A stretch of 32,232 nt of DNA from a virus. This document shows, piece by piece, positions 20,690-26,607 of this stretch (the first letter of the stretch is position 1; every line of letters starts with the position of its first letter). The position numbers and the translations under genes were made by a program. Under the pieces are notes generated by a model. That model ran no database searches. It saw only the letters and a program-made list of their open reading frames with translations, and was not told the DNA's origin. The stretch spans positions 1 through 32,232 of the IMG/VR virus record IMGVR_UViG_3300046838_000098, one strand, 5' to 3'.

Positions 20690-20909
20690 CGTGTGTGCGC
20701 GGGGGAATATATGCGCGCATGATTGCTTGGCGTGTGCGTGTGTGCGTGCGCCTACCTAATTTTATTCCGCTTGCACGTGATTTTATCACGCTTGGGTGCG
20801 TGATTTTATACCGCTTGGGCGATATTCCCATCGTGCGCGCGGGCGTGCGGGCGCGTGTGCGCGTGCGCGCGTAGGTGCGCGTGCGCGTAGGGGTGCGCGT
20901 AATGGATAC
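20690..20909. repeat. Long alternating purine-pyrimidine (GC/GT) tract
   Basis: Two blocks, about 20690-20755 and 20833-20909, are made of runs such as GTGCGCGTGTGTGCGCG. Alternating purine-pyrimidine DNA of this type favours left-handed Z-DNA and structural flexibility. The blocks flank the 21-23-bp repeats. Open frames through this tract are repeat artefacts. Confidence 0.55.
20759..20823. repeat. Three tandem 21-23-bp repeats (iteron-like), with central dyad
   Basis: Copies at 20759-20779, 20780-20802 and 20803-20823 share ATTTTAT, then C(C/A)CGCTTG, then a GTG-like end. A partial copy may lie at about 20721-20740. The junction of copies 1 and 2 forms a perfect dyad CGTGAT-TTT-ATCACG (20776-20790). 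AT-rich repeated sites within a GC-rich tract are typical of initiator or regulator binding clusters. Confidence 0.55.
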
Positions 20910-20992
20910 GCGCGGGCACGTAGGCGCGGGCACGTAGGCGCGGGCACGTAGGCGCGGGCACGTAGGCGCGGGCACGTAGGCGCGGGCGCATG
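20910..20992. repeat. Five exact 14-bp tandem repeats GCGCGGGCACGTAG
   Basis: Perfect head-to-tail copies at 20910-20923, 20924-20937, 20938-20951, 20952-20965 and 20966-20979, followed by a degenerate copy to about 20992. The unit length is not a multiple of three, so it does not encode a peptide repeat in one frame. The absence of mutations between copies suggests recent expansion or selection. Confidence 0.85.
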
Positions 20993-21180
20993 ACGTGCTG
21001 GCAAGCACGAGGAAGCGCCGATGTGGGGATTCGGGGTGCGCGCAGGGTACGGGGATACCCCTAGAACGCCATAGGAGCGCCGTAGGCACGATGGTAGCCG
21101 GAATCAATGTCAGGAGTAGGGGTAGGGGTCCGCAGGCGCTTAGAATGGCTTAGAACGCCTCAGGCCGAAATCGCCCCCGG
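20993..21180. other. Short gene-free segment
   Basis: No gene is seen between the 14-bp repeats and the terminator of the 21236-21607 gene. It contains GGGG-ATA-CCCC (about 21049-21060) and a repeated GCTTAGAA word at about 21139 and 21150. Confidence 0.35.
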
Positions 21181-21208
21181 AACGCAAGAACGCCCGCTTG
21201 CGCGGGCG
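21181..21208 (-). terminator. Leftward terminator-like hairpin below the 21236-21607 gene
   Basis: CGCCCGC (21191-21197), TTGC, GCGGGCG (21202-21208): a perfect 7-bp GC stem with a GNRA-type GCAA loop in the leftward transcript, followed by TTCTTGCGTT. The U tract is imperfect, but its place about 30 nt after the stop codon fits an intrinsic terminator. Confidence 0.5.
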
Positions 21209-21235
21209 CTCCTGCCGATTAGGTGAGGGGTGATG

Positions 21236-21607
21236 CTAGGCGAGAACTGAGGAGACCACGTCATCCGCATACGCGGTGACGATGTGATTCGTCACGCCGT
21301 TCTTGCCAGGGTAGGAGAATGCCGCGCCGCACGTAGTGGGGATCGAGTGCTTATCGATTGCCCACCGCTTCCACGTATACGTGCGGATCTTGACGGGCTT
21401 GGCCGCCGCCTTGGCCGCCTTGGCCGCCTTCGTGCGCCCGTCCACCTTCCGCGCGGGGAGAGAGGGGGGACCGGGATTCGTGGACACCTCGGCAACCGGC
21501 TCGGTTGCAAGGGTGGTGCCATTGAACGCGCTGACAATCGCGCTCAACTGTTCGGGCGATGCGCCTGCCGCGACCGCTGCCGAGATGAGATCCGTGATGC
21601 CTGCCAT
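21236..21607 (-). CDS. Monocistronic protein sharing the AGASPEQL motif; basic linker
   Basis: A 123-residue protein. It begins with ITDLISAAVAAGASPEQL, related to a segment in the middle of the 19214-19843 protein (TDL...AFNG aligns with 16 of 26 identities), then a Pro linker, a Lys/Ala-rich patch (GRTKAAKAAKAAAKPVKIR) and a C-terminal part TYTWKRWAIDKHSIPTTCGAA and GVTNHIVTAYADDV. The Lys/Ala patch resembles histone- or HU-tail DNA-binding sequence. ATG at 21607 has AGGAGG 6 nt upstream. It has its own terminator-like hairpin and a TATAAT far upstream, so it is probably a separate early transcript. Family not recognised. Confidence 0.65.
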   Translation of the reverse strand: MAGITDLISAAVAAGASPEQLSAIVSAFNGTTLATEPVAEVSTNPGPPSLPARKVDGRTKAAKAAKAAAKPVKIRTYTWKRWAIDKHSIPTTCGAAFSYPGKNGVTNHIVTAYADDVVSSVLA

Positions 21608-21681
21608 GTGAATCCTCCTGCTACCGACCGGCGGGATTGCCGATCGAGTCCCACCTTGGACGAGCGCCGACCCCAGCGCAA

Positions 21682-21735
21682 TCCCCCAAAAGGGTGAGTT
21701 TTCGGCGAAAAAGGCCGCTATTTGCGGACTTCTGC
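21682..21735 (-). repeat. Divergence-zone element, copy 2
   Basis: TCCCCCAAAAGGGTGA (21682-21697) identical to copy 1, then AAAAA and CCGC-TATTT-GCGG (21715-21727). Read leftward this is a 4-bp hairpin CCGC-AAATA-GCGG followed by CC and five T, which resembles a weak intrinsic terminator or attenuator in the leader of the 21607 gene. Confidence 0.5.
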
Positions 21736-21749
21736 CTCGCGTAGCGCGG

Positions 21750-21855
21750 GGGTGCGCCCGCGTGATGACAGGCGCGAGCACGCACGCGATAACACGCGCT
21801 ATGCACGCGCACCATGCACGCGATGACACGCGCATGACGCGCGCGCGTTAGGAAG
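21750..21855. repeat. Imperfect GCGC/CACGCG repeat patch
   Basis: Short words CACGCG, GATGACA and ATGCACGCG recur in tandem (for example ATGCACGCG at about 21800 and 21812), giving a second alternating GC-rich patch like that at 20690-20909. Upstream of the 21607 gene. Confidence 0.5.
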
Positions 21856-22018
21856 CAATCCACTCGGCTGACGACGATGGGCACACTCTCACATCGCGGG
21901 GTTTTAATTCCCACGCGAATGGTAACCGCGCGGAAAACACACACGCGCGAGTGCGAACCCCGTTGTGGCAGTACTTGCGATCTTTTTGATTCTACGTAAG
22001 GGATTCTTAGACCCTACC

Positions 22019-22047
22019 CCCTCTTTTCCCCAGGGTCAGAAAGAGGG
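22019..22047. other. 8-bp stem hairpin CCCTCTTT / AAAGAGGG
   Basis: Perfect 8-bp stem (22019-22026 with 22040-22047) and 13-nt loop. No T run follows on either side; possible RNA-processing or protein site in the divergence zone. Confidence 0.4.
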
Positions 22048-22062
22048 TCCATAGGTAGGTCA

Positions 22063-22109
22063 ATAGGGGGATCATAAGGGGAGCAGAACTCCCCACTTGG
22101 ACCCCCTAT
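22063..22109. other. Nested hairpin ATAGGGGG ... CCCCCTAT around GGGGAG-N5-CTCCCC
   Basis: Outer perfect 8-bp stem (22063-22070 with 22102-22109) encloses an inner perfect 6-bp hairpin (22078-22083 with 22089-22094). Such a nested fold is unlikely by chance and could be a structured leader, cruciform or termination element between the arms. Confidence 0.5.
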
Positions 22110-22147
22110 GCACGATGTCGCCGCGAAAGTGCCCCCATATAAAATAA

Positions 22148-22172
22148 AAAACCCGCTATTTGCGACATTTCT
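22148..22172 (-). repeat. Divergence-zone element, copy 3
   Basis: The A run and CGCTATTTGCG (22154-22164) match copy 2 (21716-21726) exactly over 11 nt and then diverge (GACATTTCTACAG against GACTTCTG). The TCCCCCAAAAGGGTGA part is absent here. Confidence 0.45.
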
Positions 22173-22207
22173 ACAGAAAAGTTCCGAACAAAATCCCACT
22201 TCGTGCG

Positions 22208-22220
22208 ATTATATATATAG
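22208..22220 (-). promoter_or_regulatory. Candidate -10 element(s) in AT-rich tract
   Basis: Leftward, 22213-22208 reads TATAAT, a perfect -10 word, but the -35 region at 15-17 nt is poor. Rightward, the same tract reads TATATATAG and could be a -10 for the virion operon. The tract is followed by an inverted repeat GAGGGTT / AACCCCTC at about 22220-22239. Only a weak prediction. Confidence 0.3.
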
Positions 22221-22295
22221 AGGGTTATTTAAACCCCTCGGGTAGCACACTCTTCGCGGCTCCCTAAAGGGGCCGCAGGACTCAGTTACCAAGCG

Positions 22296-22324
22296 AAGTG
22301 TATCCCCACGTCTGGGGATCACTT
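22296..22324 (+). promoter_or_regulatory. Leader hairpin of the virion operon
   Basis: AAGTG-(T)-ATCCCC, loop ACGTCT, GGGGAT-CACTT: an 11-bp stem with one bulged T, about 57 nt before the first virion gene. Probably a 5' leader structure for stability or regulation. Confidence 0.5.
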
Positions 22325-22380
22325 AGCGTTACTTAATAGAGGCGACTTGCGCCTTCATATCCTTCCTTTAAGGAGAACTA

Positions 22381-22698
22381 ATGGCACATACCTTCGCTGG
22401 CTCGCACGCCCTCGGTGCGCTACAGCAGGTTGCAGGCGCGCTCCGTGAGTCTGCTACCAACCTCACGTTTGATCCCGCAGGCACATATGCCACGGGCGGG
22501 ATTCCAGTTACCCCAGCCAATGTCGGCCTCTCGACCATCCTCTTTATGATCCCGGCAGTCTTCGACAACGGCTACTATGGTGTATATGTGAACTCCACTG
22601 CCAAGATCAAGGTATTCTCGGCGGCAGGTACGGAACTCGCCAATGCCTCTGCTGCCCTTCAGGGTGCCAAGGCACTCCTTCAGGCGAGTGGAACCTAA
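22381..22698 (+). CDS. Small head-associated (decoration-like) structural protein
   Basis: A 105-residue protein: MAHTFAGSHALGALQQVAGA, then strands ATNLTFDPAGTYATGGIPV, GLSTILFMIPAVFDN, GYYGVYVNSTAKIKVFSAAG, and ELANASAALQG. This all-beta pattern (alternating strands around a GG-x-P turn, then a Y-x-V-Y-V-x-S segment) is that of small proteins commonly found beside phage capsid genes and thought to sit on the head surface. The assignment is by pattern, not by a named family. ATG has AAGGAG 5 nt upstream. It is the first gene of the rightward arm, after the structured leader. The following gene starts two bases after its stop. Confidence 0.5.
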   Translation: MAHTFAGSHALGALQQVAGALRESATNLTFDPAGTYATGGIPVTPANVGLSTILFMIPAVFDNGYYGVYVNSTAKIKVFSAAGTELANASAALQGAKALLQASGT

Positions 22699-22699
22699 T

Positions 22700-22909
22700 A
22701 TGGCTTTCGATATCCATATCAAGGGCGAGGATTCCCTCGATGACGGCGAGAAGGTTGCCTTCGAGCGCCACCTCGTCGAAGAGGTCCGCGCATTCGTGGC
22801 CCGCTTCGCTGTCAAGCCGGGCGTCTCTGTGACCGATGGCTCGGTTGCCGTCGATACCCAGGACGAAGTTTCTTTCAAGCCAGTGGAAGAGGTCGCCGAA
22901 GATGGCTAA
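22700..22909 (+). CDS. Small acidic hypothetical protein
   Basis: A 69-residue protein, MAFDIHIKGEDSLDDGEKVA, then a helix (FERHLVEEVRAFVARFAV) and a beta-like end (VSVTDGSVAVDTQDEVSF) with an acidic finish. No family recognised. The ATG lies immediately after the previous stop; an upstream in-frame start would overlap the previous gene in another frame. Its last 8 nt overlap the next ATG. As part of the virion arm it may be a minor head or packaging component, but nothing shows it directly. Confidence 0.6.
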   Translation: MAFDIHIKGEDSLDDGEKVAFERHLVEEVRAFVARFAVKPGVSVTDGSVAVDTQDEVSFKPVEEVAEDG

Positions 22910-23108
22910 ACTATCCGCACGAGAGCGGAGCGCCCTCCCGGCCTCCGCTTTCGTCTACCCCGACACTCGGGAGTTCCCAATCCCGGATCGCTCTCACGCC
23001 TATGATGCCCTGCGAATGGCGGGTCATGCCCCAGACGGCGGCGCGAGGGTGAAGGAAGAAGTCTGTAAGCGTTTCTCCATTGGCTGCTCTGGGGCTGAGG
23101 TTCAGTAA
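22902..23108 (+). CDS. DUF6582-like small protein
   Basis: A 68-residue protein starting MAKLSARERSALPASAFVYP. The pattern L-S-x-x-x-R-x-x-L-P-x-S-A-F followed by E-F-P-I-P-D-x-x-H-A-x-x-A-L-R-M and a late V-x-x-x-V-C-K-R-F is that of the small DUF6582-type proteins widely found in phages next to portal or head genes. Its activity is unknown. It overlaps the previous gene by 8 nt (ATGGCTAA), which couples translation. The end GCSGAEVQ is variable-looking. Confidence 0.65.
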   Translation: MAKLSARERSALPASAFVYPDTREFPIPDRSHAYDALRMAGHAPDGGARVKEEVCKRFSIGCSGAEVQ

Positions 23109-23110
23109 CT

Positions 23111-23674
23111 ATGGCTAATCCCCGCCGCGCTCCCTCCGTGGCGGAGTTCGACAGGAATTTTCAGCTCAATGCAAAACTCTCCATCGAGATTGAGACCTTT
23201 GATCGCCGCTGTGCCCAGAACACCTCCATTGCTCCTACCTCTGGGGACATCCGCCTCTATCAGGCCATGGGGATTGCTGGTGACATCCTCTCGAATATCT
23301 CCGCCTACATCGTTACCACTGGAACATCTGTCACCCTCCTCAAGTACGGCATCTGGGATCAGAACGGCAACCTCCTGGGTTCAACGGGAGACCTCTCTGC
23401 CTCTCAGGGTTCCCAGATGTGGCTCACGGGCGTCCTCTCTACCCCCGTCGTACTCACACAGAGTCAGCCCATCTACCTGGGATTAATCTGTGTCGCGGCG
23501 ACGCCACCTACCTTCGTGAACAATGCCGTCTCCCACACCCACTGGAACCAACTCCCCACAGGTCCCGGACTCGCTATGGCCTACGCCATTGCAGGACAGG
23601 CAGACATTGCCTCCGTCTCCCTCCCCGCCAATGCTACCGGCGCAGGGAGTCCCATCTACATGATGGCCTGGTAA
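23111..23674 (+). CDS. Predicted virion/beta-sandwich surface protein
   Basis: A 187-residue protein. After a charged N-terminus (MANPRRAPSVAEFDRNFQLN) it is mostly beta and small-residue rich: ISAYIVTTGTSVTLLKYGIWDQNGNLLGST, MWLTGVLSTPVVLTQSQPIYLGLICVA and LAMAYAIAGQADIASVSLPANATGAGSPIYMMAW. The order (response of a strand pair, WDQNGNLLGSTG turn, late aromatic) looks like phage head-fibre or receptor-binding beta-sandwich proteins that describe effects of temperature-independent surface loops; no exact family can be named. It starts two bases after the previous stop with a weak SD. Position before the terminase supports a virion role. Confidence 0.5.
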   Translation: MANPRRAPSVAEFDRNFQLNAKLSIEIETFDRRCAQNTSIAPTSGDIRLYQAMGIAGDILSNISAYIVTTGTSVTLLKYGIWDQNGNLLGSTGDLSASQGSQMWLTGVLSTPVVLTQSQPIYLGLICVAATPPTFVNNAVSHTHWNQLPTGPGLAMAYAIAGQADIASVSLPANATGAGSPIYMMAW

Positions 23675-23686
23675 AGAAAGGTATAC

Positions 23687-23878
23687 ATGAGTTCACCCAA
23701 TAGTAACTCCGCCGACATGAACTCTTGGCTGGCTAAGGCCAATGCCGCGCAGTTCACTCCCTCGCGGGAGTTCGGCAACCCCTCGGCTGAGTCCGAGCAG
23801 GAGAATCCCTCCGATCAGGGAGTGTCAGGTGCAGGACGAGACGTATCCTCAGACGGATCGCTCGACGACTCCAACTAA
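23687..23878 (+). CDS. Small disordered polar protein
   Basis: A 63-residue protein, MSSPNSNSADMNSWLAKANA, rich in Ser, Asn, Glu and Asp (PSAESEQENPSDQGVSGAG, then a final SDGSLDDSN). It is probably disordered apart from the short MNSWLAKANA helix. AAAGG lies 5 nt upstream of the ATG. No family known. Its 3' end overlaps the next frame by 50 nt, so either this C-terminus or that N-terminus may be unstructured. Confidence 0.5.
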   Translation: MSSPNSNSADMNSWLAKANAAQFTPSREFGNPSAESEQENPSDQGVSGAGRDVSSDGSLDDSN

Positions 23879-24038
23879 AGGCCGAGAAGCCACTCACCTT
23901 CGCCGCGAGATTGACGATGAGCTAGACTTCTATACATCCACCATCTCTACCACCGGGAAAGGTTATGTCTTTCGGAATTCGTATATCGAGTGGCAAGACG
24001 GGTATGGGCGGGACGAACGCCGGATGGAGAAAGATTAA
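23829..24038 (+). CDS. Small hypothetical protein
   Basis: A 69-residue frame starting at GTG (23829), MQDETYPQTDRSTTPTKGRE, then LRREIDDELDFYTSTISTTG and YVFRNSYIEWQDGYGRDERR. GGGAG lies 6 nt upstream of the GTG. The first part overlaps the end of the previous gene and the last 74 nt overlap the next gene in another frame; one of the two may be shorter than given. The charged helix and aromatic segment look like true protein. Function unknown. Confidence 0.45.
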   Translation: MQDETYPQTDRSTTPTKGREATHLRREIDDELDFYTSTISTTGKGYVFRNSYIEWQDGYGRDERRMEKD

Positions 24039-24135
24039 GATACTCTCCGAGTGGCAATGCTCCTGCGGCGTATATAACGCCAAGCATTGGAATCTCTGCC
24101 CACTTTGTCACGCCCGGAGACCTGATGCTAGATAA
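23965..24135 (+). CDS. 56-residue zinc-ribbon-like protein
   Basis: MSFGIRISSGKTGMGGTNAG leads to a compact CSCG ... CPLCH knuckle pair (residues 32-49) and ends HARRPDAR. Two CxC/CxxC groups 11 residues apart would hold a zinc ion. AAAGG is very close to the ATG at 23965; an alternative ATG at 24004 would avoid most of the overlap with the gene above. It overlaps the next gene by 11 nt. No family named. Confidence 0.5.
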   Translation: MSFGIRISSGKTGMGGTNAGWRKIKILSEWQCSCGVYNAKHWNLCPLCHARRPDAR

Positions 24136-24298
24136 CCCCTTCTTCCAATTCGGGGAATTCTGTGAGGGCTGCAAGCGTTGGTACAACCCCTCATCCCCCC
24201 ACATCTGTGATGTAGGTGTACAGGATAAAGTTACTGAGCGAAAGAAGGTTGTCCGGTGGCTAGGCGACAACCTCTTTAAAGTACATAACATCAAATAA
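24125..24298 (+). CDS. 57-residue zinc-finger-like protein before terminase
   Basis: MLDNPFFQFGEFCEGCKRWY, then HICDVG gives three Cys and a His in zinc-finger spacing, followed by a basic helix (VTERKKVVRWLGDNLFKV). It could bind DNA and is placed directly before the large terminase, but its sequence does not resemble a known small terminase. GGAG lies 5 nt upstream of ATG 24125; the frame is open further upstream without an SD. Confidence 0.5.
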   Translation: MLDNPFFQFGEFCEGCKRWYNPSSPHICDVGVQDKVTERKKVVRWLGDNLFKVHNIK

Positions 24299-24306
24299 GG
24301 AGCCAG

Positions 24307-25824
24307 ATGCCTGACTACAAAGCAGGGAGTTCTCTCCCCGTCGATGGTCAGGGTATTGCAGATTTGATGTCGCGTTACGTCCTCAAGTTTGCGTGGTTCT
24401 ATTCCCGCCCCACACCGTACAAGCCCCACTACTGGCAGACGCTCTTTCATGCCAATACAGATCCCTCCACAGATCGCGTGTGTCGATATCGCCACCTCGT
24501 CGCCGGAAGACGGGGAGGTAAGACGCTCTCTGCTGCGTGGGACACCCTCTATTACTTCTGGCATCCCCAGGCTTTCCACATGGATCACCACGGGATTGAC
24601 TCCTCCAAACCACTCCACGGGTGGGTACTCACTGAAGATTATCCCCTGGGAATGGCTGCGCTGATGACCTTCCGGGAGACACTAGCTGCCGCTGGCCTCG
24701 TGCCAGGGGAGGATTACAAGGAACATAGAGGGAATCGCTATATCGAGTTCAAGAACGGCTCCTTCCTCCAATTCAAGACCGCAGATAACCCCGAGATGCT
24801 TCGTGGTGCCGGTCTCGATTGGCTCTGGATGGACGAGGCTGCCTTCATTAGCCAGCGTCGCGCGTGGGAAGTGAGCCGTCCTGCTCTCGCCGATAAGATC
24901 GGTCGTCTCGTTACCACGACTACTCCTAACGGAAAGAACTGGCTATATGATGAGTTCTGGACTGGGAAGGCTGTTCACAATCCTGCACATGGGCGCGTCG
25001 AATACCGCTCCCTCGATAATCCCTACTTCGCTACCGAGGAGTGGCAGGCTGCTCTCGAAGACTATCACCCCATGCTGTTTCGGCAGGAGTTTATGGCTTC
25101 CTTTGACTCCATGGCGGGCAAGGAACTCTCTGGCGATTGGCTTAAGTATTACGAGATCGCAGAACTACCCCGCAAGGATGCAAGTCTCCCGCCTTCGCCC
25201 GAAAATCTCAATCTCAACATATTCGTTGGCGTTGATCCCGCTATTTCTCTGGCGGACACAGCGGATCGCTTCGCTATTACTGCAATTGGGGTCACGTCGC
25301 AGCGTGATCGAGTCTACCTTCTGGATCAGTGGGCGGGTCGTCTACCTTTCCCTGAGCAGGTGGACAAGATCAACGAGTGGTTTATCAAGTGGCGTCCTCA
25401 TTACATTGGAATTGAGAAAGTGGCTTATCAGGCCGCCCTTGCACAGCAGGTTTCACGCCTTGAGGGATTCCCTCCTGTTGTCCCCATTATCCGAAAAGGA
25501 AAGAAGTTTGAGCGCATTCTCTCGATGGCACCCCTGTTCAGGATTGGGAAAGTGCGCGTGCGAAAGGAGTTCGCTGACTTCATCAATGAGTGGGTAGACT
25601 ACGATAGCACACTCAAGAATCCCAAGGACGACTGCCTTGACTCCATGGAGATCACCCTCTCCCTCGCGGGCGTCCTCCTCCCCAATATTGCTACGTCACG
25701 ACCTTCGGACTACTCCCTCGATCAAGTAGACAACTCCATCGAGGCTATCAGACGACGTGATCTCCCAACCACCGTTGGCGCAGATGCATCCGGTATGGAT
25801 GAACACCTGGGCGCGGATTGGTAG
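24307..25824 (+). CDS. terL: Terminase large subunit (packaging ATPase and nuclease)
   Basis: A 505-residue protein that drives phage DNA into the prohead and cuts the concatemer. ATPase: HLVAGRRGGKTLSA as Walker A (about residues 61-74), GAGLDWLWMDEAAF as Walker B with the catalytic Glu, and LVTTTTPNGKNWLYDEF as the coupling motif. Nuclease (RNase H-like): FVGVDPAISLADTADRFAITAIG, YIGIEKVAYQ and NPKDDCLDSMEIT carry the three acidic metal-binding sites. Length and motif order are complete. ATG has AAGGAG 4 nt upstream. The portal gene follows after two accessory genes. Confidence 0.95.
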   Translation: MPDYKAGSSLPVDGQGIADLMSRYVLKFAWFYSRPTPYKPHYWQTLFHANTDPSTDRVCRYRHLVAGRRGGKTLSAAWDTLYYFWHPQAFHMDHHGIDSSKPLHGWVLTEDYPLGMAALMTFRETLAAAGLVPGEDYKEHRGNRYIEFKNGSFLQFKTADNPEMLRGAGLDWLWMDEAAFISQRRAWEVSRPALADKIGRLVTTTTPNGKNWLYDEFWTGKAVHNPAHGRVEYRSLDNPYFATEEWQAALEDYHPMLFRQEFMASFDSMAGKELSGDWLKYYEIAELPRKDASLPPSPENLNLNIFVGVDPAISLADTADRFAITAIGVTSQRDRVYLLDQWAGRLPFPEQVDKINEWFIKWRPHYIGIEKVAYQAALAQQVSRLEGFPPVVPIIRKGKKFERILSMAPLFRIGKVRVRKEFADFINEWVDYDSTLKNPKDDCLDSMEITLSLAGVLLPNIATSRPSDYSLDQVDNSIEAIRRRDLPTTVGADASGMDEHLGADW

Positions 25825-25882
25825 ACGAAAGGAAGATACCTTGGAAGTCCTACACCCTACTGCACTCCTGGGGGAACCCAAT

Positions 25883-26293
25883 ATGTGCATCATCTGCGAG
25901 GAGACGCCTAAGCCCTCTGAGCAGAGTGTAATCGACACTGAGCATACCATGATCGCCCCCTTCTCGGACAACGTATGGCATAAGTACATCTGCGAGAAGT
26001 GTGGCCTTGAGATCGCCAATCGCCTGGGGTACATCTCCAATAAGCAGGCAAAGGCTGCATTCGATGCCGCCGAGGCCGCTGCGAATCGCCTCAACGTCGT
26101 GAGAGAGAAAGTCCTCTCCGCCGCTGAGGATATTCACTCATTCGCTACGGATGTCACCCTGGGTAATGAACGCTCAACTGTCGGAAAAACTGTCGAAGGA
26201 GAAGTCGTTGAACCTGCCACGCTCCCCGCTAGTGAAAAGAAGGCGGCTGCAAGAAAACCGAAGGTTGCTGTCGGCAGCACTTCTACTGATTGA
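25883..26293 (+). CDS. Zinc-knuckle and helical protein between terminase and portal
   Basis: A 136-residue protein: an N-terminal MCIICEETPKPSEQ and a second KYICEKCGLEIANRLGYIS form a zinc ribbon; a long Ala-rich helix follows (KQAKAAFDAAEAAANRLNVV) and the end is Lys/Ala/Pro-rich. I use ATG 25883 (GGGGGA about 7 nt upstream); TTG at 25841 with AAAGGA 7 nt upstream is a real alternative that adds 14 residues and would close the gap to the terminase. No family recognised; could be an auxiliary packaging factor. Confidence 0.6.
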   Translation: MCIICEETPKPSEQSVIDTEHTMIAPFSDNVWHKYICEKCGLEIANRLGYISNKQAKAAFDAAEAAANRLNVVREKVLSAAEDIHSFATDVTLGNERSTVGKTVEGEVVEPATLPASEKKAAARKPKVAVGSTSTD

Positions 26294-26597
26294 CAGCCGT
26301 AATCAGGAGATCGAGGAACTCCGGTATCTCCTCTGGGCCGCAGAGACGGAGGTAGCTTCCATTCACGAGGCTGCCGCCCGCGTAGCGGCCGAGGCCGAGA
26401 AGGAGGTTGTCGAACCCACTCTCGCATTCATGAACCAGCCCCTCTATATGTCAGAGGAGCAGGAGGATGTCCAGTGGCAACTCGATAATGACCTCATTTC
26501 ACGCAAGACGGCGGAGGCGCTCCTCAAGGATCTTGAGTTCGAGAACGCCGAAGTTCACCTTGCCGATGAGTATTCCTATGAGAACTTCCACTACTAA
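26166..26597 (+). CDS. Charged helical hypothetical protein before portal
   Basis: A protein of up to 143 residues. A coiled-coil-like centre (IDSRNQEIEELRYLLWAAET, then IHEAAARVAAEAEKEVVEP) is followed by an acidic part (MSEEQEDVQWQLDNDL) and LISRKTAEALLKDLEFENAEV. The start is uncertain: ATG 26166 gives a 128-nt overlap with the gene above; a TTG at 26208 has AAGGAG 6 nt upstream and is plausible. The stop is 10 nt before the portal ATG. Its role is not known; helical proteins here are often head chaperones. Confidence 0.5.
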   Translation: MNAQLSEKLSKEKSLNLPRSPLVKRRRLQENRRLLSAALLLIDSRNQEIEELRYLLWAAETEVASIHEAAARVAAEAEKEVVEPTLAFMNQPLYMSEEQEDVQWQLDNDLISRKTAEALLKDLEFENAEVHLADEYSYENFHY

Positions 26598-26607
26598 GGA
26601 GGGATAG

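Larger units (their letters stand above)
21608..22380. other. Gene-free divergence zone, part 2 (between left and right arms)
   Basis: About 770 bp without a gene. It holds the leader of the 21607 gene, two copies of the divergence-zone element, a GC-rich repeat patch (about 21750-21850), three strong hairpins (22019-22047, 22063-22109, 22296-22324) and an AT-rich tract (22205-22235) with the best promoter-like words. Both arms are probably transcribed outward from here. Confidence 0.5.

Noticed and set aside
20910-20992. CRISPR-like array
   Set aside because: The 14-bp units are directly head to tail without spacers; they are simple tandem repeats.
20664-21107. Arg/Thr/Pro-rich frames on the minus strand through the repeats
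   Set aside because: They are translations of the alternating GC/GT tract and 14-bp repeats; the unit length is not a multiple of three and several frames are open at once.
23947-24618. A 223-residue minus-strand frame over the start of the terminase gene
   Set aside because: It opposes two zinc-finger genes and the terminase with clear motifs; no SD.
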